NCBI GenBank assembly: GCA_007026445.1 | Contig: VDMD01000023.1 | Span: 186,001-250,000 of the forward strand | Direction of reading: 5' to 3' | DNA length: 64,000 bases | Source: Schizophyllum amplum | Lineage: Eukaryota; Basidiomycota; Agaricomycetes; Agaricales; Schizophyllaceae | Shown: positions 58,575 to 64,000 of the stretch, piece by piece | Numbering within the stretch: the first letter of the stretch is position 1 | How the letters are laid out: the number at the start of each line of letters is the position of its first letter | The notes under the pieces: model-generated | Seen by the model: only the letters and a program-made list of their open reading frames with translations | Database searches by the model: none | What the model was told of the DNA's origin: nothing | Translations under genes and position numbers: made by a program

Positions 58575-59931
58575 ATGAACAACTACTGGCTCCTCTGGAG
58601 CGCGATCTCCCACACCGCTAGGTGCGTCGCGCCTTCCCCGTGAAAAAAAGCGCGCGTCTGACGCGCCCCTCCCAGACTCTCCACGGTCCTCCAAATCCTG
58701 ATCTTCCTCCCCCTCACTCTCGTCACGCTCTCCAAATCTGCCTTCCTCTTGCTGTCCCTCCTCCTCACATGTCACTCCCTCATCCACGGCACGCTCATCG
58801 CGTTCTGGGGCTCGCAGGCGCTGTCCCTGCTGCAGGTGCCGATGCATCCGTTCCTGCTACTCGTCTGCTTCAACGTCTTCTCGTCCCCTGTGCCCCAGTG
58901 GCTGGAGTCTGCGGCGGGCTGGTGGGGCACGATCCTCACCTACTTCGGGCCCGGGTTCTGGATCCTGGAGAGCGTGTCGAGCTTGCTGGTCGCGCAGAAG
59001 CTCGGGCAGGAGGGGAAGCGGCTCGTGAGCGAGGCAGACGGGTACCAGCTCAGCCTGCTCATCACGAGCGCGAGCGCCTACGTCGTGTCGGCGTGGTGGT
59101 ATGTTAGCGTGCGTCGTTATTCACTTGCAATACACCTTATCCAGCAAGCTGATCATCGCTCACGCAGTCGTATCCCGCCGCCGCCACGTCCCCCTTGTCT
59201 GCGACTCTGCTCGGCGTGGCGCCGGCCACCCTCTTCTTCCTCACGTTCATTGGCTTCACCCTCCGACGCACAAATATCATCGAGTCCGCGGGGATGGCGC
59301 TCTTCCTCGCATATAACGTCTGGCTCTGCGGCTACGACCAGTCAGGGGACGCCGCATCAAGCAGCGCGTCTGCATTCCCGTGCGTTGATTTTGAGACTTG
59401 CTCTCCTGCTTGGTTTCCTGCTGACGCCGCGCCAGTGTCTACTTGTCTTACTTCGATGCATTGATCAACTTCGTCATGAACACGCTGCCCAAACCCGTGC
59501 TAATAGCCCTGCTCTATCGCCTCACGATCCTACATCTCGCCTCCCGGATACTGCCCACGATTGGCGCGGATAGCTGGGAATCAGTCGAAGGCGTGGATGA
59601 GGGTTGGGACGGGCGCCCGGTAAGCATCTCTCAACATTGTCTCTGCTGCCCTGAACTGACGCCTGCTCTCCACAGACATCCACTTTGACAAGGATTCTGC
59701 TGACGTACAGGCAGTTCATCTTCGTCACTGTCTACACGCACCTGCTGCGTGAGTCTCATGTCTATCTTGGCGGGTATGGGCTGACCTCTCGCCTACACAG
59801 TTCTGGACAACTCCTCGCAGATATGGTGGCGATGGCTGAATATATTCTTCACGCTCATCATGTGGGCAGTGGAACTGCTGGTCAGCCCCGACGACGACCC
59901 AATGTCGTCGAAGGACTGGAAGATCGACTAA
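58575..59931 (+). CDS. ICE2: ICE2-family ER membrane protein
   Basis: Polytopic endoplasmic-reticulum protein. Yeast Ice2 is needed for cortical ER inheritance and lipid supply for membrane growth. The ATG at 58575 gives MNNYWLLWSAISHTAR. An intron near 58622-58677 leads to TLQILIFLPLTLVTLSKSAF and LLLSLLLTCHSLIHG. Further helices are MHPFLLLVCFNVFS, GTILTYFGPGFWILESVSSL, YQLSLLITSASAYVVSAWW, LSATLLGVAPATLFFLTFIG and ALFLAYNVWLCG. The later part is YFDALINFVMNTLPKPVLIA, LLYRLTILHLASRILPT and LLTYRQFIFVTVYTHLL. The last exon reads IWWRWLNIFFTLIMWAVELL and ends with DPMSSKDWKID, TAA at 59929-59931. Assignment is by topology and recalled sequence blocks of the family. Confidence 0.7.
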
Positions 59932-60056
59932 ATGTGCCTCTGTGAGTGTGGAGCAGCAAACCGTAGGGGAAGGCTGTTTGAGACTTGAATTGATCTTGGG
60001 TACAATATGCGGACCATTCCTACCTACTCATGTACACGGACATGGTTCCAGTAAAG

Positions 60057-60722
60057 CTAGTGATTCGCTTTCCACTCTGCTGTCTCTTCAGGTTCGCCCT
60101 CGTAGTACTCTCTCTTCCATATCTGTGCTTTGCGCTTGACCTCCTCCAAAATGTACTCGCACGCCACGAATGCTTCCTTCCTGTGAGGTGATGAGACGGC
60201 GATGACTGCCAGACGTAAGTAAGGCTTTAGTAGGAGTGTCAATCAAAGGTGTTGCGTACCAATGGAGGGCTGCCCGACTGGCACTGTGCCCAATCTATGA
60301 TATACAGCGCATCGACTGATGGTGCTGGCTTGTTGTTCCTCTGCGTTGTGTTCCGATCGAGTCGACAGGGAACAAGCTTCCTGGATTATACTTGACATTG
60401 TCTTGATGGCGGCTTTTGAATAGGCCTGATATTCGAGGCGCGTAACAACTTTGCCTGAGTCCGCTTGTCCGTCAAGCGGTCTGGTAGAGATGATTGGTGT
60501 GCTCTATGCACCTTTGAACGAGTTACGGGTTGTACCTGCGGCTACCAGTCTGGTCAAAGTCGACTAGGTAACAATGCCCATACCGATGAAGGACGCTATA
60601 GCACCTGCACGGTCGTCGGATACAGATGATATGATGTCTTGAATGTGAAGGTCCTCGTAGGTGAGGACAGATATGCCTTCTTCACTTTGTAGCATAGCAT
60701 TCACGGATGCCGCGTGTGCCAT
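60057..60722 (-). CDS. Molybdopterin synthase catalytic subunit (MoaE/MOCS2B)
   Basis: Large subunit of molybdopterin synthase, which inserts sulfur into precursor Z during molybdenum cofactor synthesis. The chosen ATG at 60722-60720 gives MAHAASVNAMLQSEEGISVL, then TYEDLHIQDIISSVSDDRAG and AIASFIG. An intron (GTATGG...GCCGCAG) joins GTTRNSFK. A second uses the CGGACTCAG acceptor rather than CTACCAG and leads to GKVVTRLEYQAYSKAAIKTM. Next is CAVYHRLGTVPVGQPSI. The last intron (about 60253-60201) leads to VIAVSSPHRKEAFVACEYIL with EEVKRKAQIWKREYYEGEPE, ending EWKANH, TAG at 60059-60057. The catalytic-type Lys residues of VKRKAQIWKRE are kept. The frame stays open further upstream from a TTG, so the start could be slightly longer. 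Confidence 0.88.
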
Positions 60723-61407
60723 GTCGACTCTTCGAGACAAGTCTCTTGGTCGGTGTATGTAGTCAGTTTTTCCGGAAGAGTGAAAACGGCGGGCGTTTGA
60801 CAACTCTGGGGGGACGGAAATGGGCAAGACTCTGAGTCAGTTGTGACTGTTGGTGGTCTTCGGTCAAGTGAAGTGACCGAGGAGTTGCCGTAAGCGCGCG
60901 TGAGAAGAATGCAGGTCCGCCTGACCGCTGTCGATGAGCATGGGAAGGAGATCAGATACGGCACATAGCGCATCAGCCAGTGACGCCGCCCCCACAGGCC
61001 GGCGCTTACAGTAGCGTACTAGGATCTGCGCGCGTCTATCAGTATGCTGTGACCGCAGTTCATAAAGAGAGCGTTCTCTCCTCTGTTGAGCGCACCCATT
61101 CTCGCAAGATGCTCAGGACAGCTTCGAGCGCGATGGGTGCGCTATGGAAGGATGGAGAACAAGGGCGCCTCGGTCCAAGCGTCCAAACCATACTTCCTCC
61201 TGTCAACAATCGGTTTGCTCCTCGTCCCGTCTTTCCAGTTTCTCTTAAACTTTCATCTCTTGGGGCCGACTCCTTGTCTATCCTCTTCAATAACTCTCGC
61301 GCGGCACTAAGGCTGTTAACGACTTCTCGCTATCCTGGCCTAGTGGGTCTCGGAACGCGTGCTATCATCAAGGCTTTCAGCGCGAACGGATCTCTCTAGC
61401 TCCTTCT
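60723..61407. other. Divergent intergenic region
   Basis: About 685 bp between the MoaE start and the BRCT gene start. No gene with motifs is seen on either strand. Confidence 0.4.
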
Positions 61408-64000
61408 ATGGCCTCCGAGATATTTCACATCGAAGAGGATACCTCGTTGCGCGTGCATCTGCACCAGGATTGCGTCGACAACGCCGCGAAAGTGATCGAG
61501 CGTATCAAGGTGCGTATTGGTACCCGACCGGGTACGCCTTTCGACTGACGGGCAAAACAGACGAACGGCGGCTCTATCTGCACTCAAGCGCGCTACGCGG
61601 ACGTAATCCTCGTTAATCCAGACCAAGGTGGAGACGTCGCCGCGGAATGGCGCCACAAGCCTGTCCTCGACCCGCGATGGGTGCATAGATGCATCAAGGC
61701 GGGTCGCGCTCTCATGGAGGACGACGACTGGGCCGGCTGCCGAGTACCTCCCAACGACGTGCCAAGTTCTAGGTGCGGCTTTCGGATTGACCTTTGTTCT
61801 CTCCTGTGCTGATTTGTCCCCGACTTGGATCGCGTAGTCCTCCTCAGGTGCCCACCCCTAGAATCACGCCTGATCAACATGGACCTCGACAGGCTTCACC
61901 GACTTCTGCAATTGCCAGTACTTCTGGGAACATGATGCACTACAATCCGGCACAGTTTGGCTCGCCCAACATGGCCCCCATGGGCGCGCCGAACGCACAG
62001 ATGATGCCATATATGAACGTAGGCTTTCCGTATTACACTCCAGGTCTGTCCACGTCGCTATCAGGATTGCCGTCTAGACCGTGAACTTACGATGCGCACA
62101 GCTGACCCTACCTTCTATGCCACGCTGCAGGACGTGGTGGCTTTCGGGCCAAATGCGGGCCCAGGAAGATTTGGCGATCCCGCGTTTGCTACGGCCTCAG
62201 CACCTGCTTTCCCATTCAATCATACGCCCACAGACGATAACGCACGCTCTGCATCGGCCGACAGCCATCATATATCAGTCCCTTATGGTCACGCTGCAGA
62301 CACCACTCATGACGCAGCGCAGGACGTTTCCAAGATACTGAGTGGGACCTTTCTATATGTCCAATTGACATTATCCAAACGCACAGATCTCTTACGCGAT
62401 ATAAAGGTCAACATTCCGTACTCTTCTCCCGGGCGCTTCCTGCTTACTCGTACGTCAGACCATGGGCGGCCGGGTGGCGAACAATGTAGAGACAGCCGAC
62501 TACGTCGTCTTGTCGAAAAAGACCAAATACTACGAACGTCCTCTCAAGGACGCTCAGGCCCACCAGCGAACCGTTGTCGACGTCAGCTTCGTCAAGGACT
62601 GCCTGCGTAAGGGCAGACTACTACCAGTGGCGAACTATATCTTGAAGTCTGACGAATTGGACTCTGACGAGGACTCCGACGCAAGTATGGAGGGAGACGA
62701 CGACGACGACGACGACGACGACGAGCGCCCACGAGCGAAGAAACGGAAGAGCGAGACTCTGATGGAGGAGTTGGTCAGAAAGAGATCCAAGGTTGCGAAG
62801 CCAGTGCCGAAGGCCGCCAAACCAGCCACAGTATCGAAAGGGAAGGCATCCGCAGCGAATTCCGCCGTCAAGAGCGTCGCTAGCTCCTCCAAAGTTCGAC
62901 TGGACTCCGATCCAACGATACTCGCTCGGTCCGCGAAAACACAAACCAAGAAAGAAGATGTTAAACCCAGCTCGCCTATGGTGGAGCCCCCCTCTACCTC
63001 GAAGACACAAGCTCCGTCGCCGAAACCTGCCAAACTGCCGAAGGTGACCCTCAAGGTCGCCAAGGTCGAACCGCCAAAGAAAGGCAGACCGGTCAAGTCG
63101 TCGTCGTGTCTCTACGACAGAGCAGACAGGTCACCCTCACCCACGCCCCCGGCTAAGAGCACCTGGCAGCTGCTCGGGAAGACGGGAGACAAATACAAGT
63201 ACACAGCGCTGGAGATAGAGTACGCCGAGCAGTATATCGTGCACCTCAAGAAGTACGACCCAGCGATGACAAGGACCTTGATGTATGAGAAGGTATCCGC
63301 CAAGGTCAGTCCGGCTATGCTTTGCATCGTTGGCGTCTTGCTCAACTGTAAACCAGATGCCGAATCATACGCCTGCAGCTTGGATGCAATCTTTGTCGCA
63401 CAAATTTGGAGATGTCTTGGCGCGGGCGGAGAAGAGAGGAGGAGTCGAAAACCGCAATATGCTTAGGGCCGCTGCGGCGTCGTCAGCGCCAGCGTCTGCA
63501 GAGCTCAAGTCGAAAGGCGCTGCTCGAAGCGACGTACCGAAAGAACAACCAGCAAGCTTGCAGGCAGTCGTCGCCGCGCCTCAGCCAGTACGACCCGCTC
63601 ATGCACCGGAGCTTGTTCCTCCTCCCACACCGCCGCCGGCTCCCGTACCAGACGCGGCTTCTCAGACGGCGCAGCAAGCAGGCCCCGCTCCTGCACCGGA
63701 GCTTGTCCCTACCTCTGCGCTGCCGCCAGCTCCCGTACCAGACGCAGCTCCTCAGGCGACGCAGCAAGATTGGGAAGACGACATGAGCGTCATCGTGCGT
63801 TTCTTCGCATACGAAGGTGGCGACAGCGGGGCAGCACCGGAAGTCGTGTGGCCACTGTTGGAGAATAAGGTATGTGATGGCTGGCTTCTGCATGCAGATT
63901 GCTGAGTGCCTATGCAGATCAAAAGCAAGACTGCACCGTCGTGGGAGCAATTCTTTGAGCAGCATGGCGAGGAGGTAGTGAATCGTTACAAGGAACTGAC
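61408..64000 (+). CDS. Two-BRCT, Myb-like nuclear protein (Rap1-like candidate), 3' end outside window
   Basis: Nuclear protein of unproven role. The ATG at 61408 starts MASEIFHIEEDTSLRVHLHQ. The first BRCT-type unit runs CVDNAAKVIERIK / TNGGSICTQARYADVILVNP to HKPVLDPRWVHRCIKAGR. A low-complexity Pro/Met-rich linker follows (introns at about 61772-61835 and 62044-62100). The second BRCT unit is SGTFLYVQLTLSKRTDLLRD, then MGGRVANNVETADYVVLSKK and VVDVSFVKDCLRKGRLL. Next is a GAC-encoded Asp run (62697-62722), a basic PRAKKRK nuclear signal, and a long Lys/Ser/Pro stretch. A Myb/SANT-like unit then reads YTALEIEYAEQYIVHLKKYD, TLMYEKVSAK / MPNHTPAAWMQSLSHKF. A Pro/Ala repeat and WEDDMSVIVRFFAY precede the right edge, where SWEQFFEQHGEEVVNRYKEL continues. 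BRCT plus Myb is the order in Rap1; DNA-repair BRCT proteins are alternatives. Confidence 0.62.

Overview
The window is nuclear DNA of a filamentous basidiomycete, most likely an Agaricomycete and possibly a wood-decay polypore; the lineage is inference. Evidence: nearly every gene is cut by many 45-60 bp GT-AG introns with visible CTNAY branch points. Gene density is high (about 25 genes in 64 kb, on both strands). The content is fungal: KRE6/SKN1, MCM3, SEC17, ICE2, ETT1, IMA1, DUG3, a GH12 glucanase, fasciclin and GT31 proteins. Gene models were assembled by eye from exon frames, splice signals and family motifs. Exon ends are approximate unless stated.

Layout. 1-8.5 kb: three minus-strand KRE6/SKN1-type (GH16) cell-wall beta-glucan synthesis proteins in tandem; the first runs off the left edge. 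8.7-11.9 kb: a divergent pair, a SNAPc subunit-1 (SNAP43)-like protein and an Ima1-type inner nuclear membrane protein. 12.6-15.4 kb: a secreted GH12 glucanase and a glutathione S-transferase-like protein. 16.0-16.4 kb: a MITE with TA target duplication. 16.7-27.8 kb: GT31-like glycosyltransferase, ETT1, a DHA2-type MFS transporter and MCM3. 27.9-33.6 kb (minus): a UBE2O-type E2 enzyme and a monocarboxylate-permease-like MFS. 34.6-40.0 kb: a multi-FAS1 membrane protein and a mitochondrial carnitine/acylcarnitine carrier.

40.4-45 kb is the most accessory-looking part. It holds two neighbouring minus-strand genes for small secreted Gly/Ala/Val-rich proteins with similar signal peptides. One is built from near-identical exons, each encoding one repeat. 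Between them lie two non-autonomous DNA transposons: a pogo/Tigger-like element in the 5' leader of one gene, and a hAT-like element with an exact 8-bp target duplication.

45.8-48.1 kb: a Dal5/Tna1-type MFS permease. 49.4-51.9 kb: a Ser/Thr-rich single-pass membrane protein. 52.3-53.1 kb: an orphan ORF. 53.3-64 kb: a compact housekeeping block with SEC17, phosphoacetylglucosamine mutase, DUG3, ICE2, the MoaE subunit of molybdopterin synthase, and a two-BRCT/Myb-like protein (Rap1-like candidate) that runs off the right edge.

Several genes share a theme of wall and surface: the KRE6 array, the UDP-GlcNAc (chitin precursor) mutase, the GT31 enzyme, the FAS1 protein, the Ser/Thr-rich membrane protein and the secreted repeat proteins. 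There is no sign of a co-ordinated secondary-metabolite cluster, and no tRNA, rRNA or CRISPR array was recognised.
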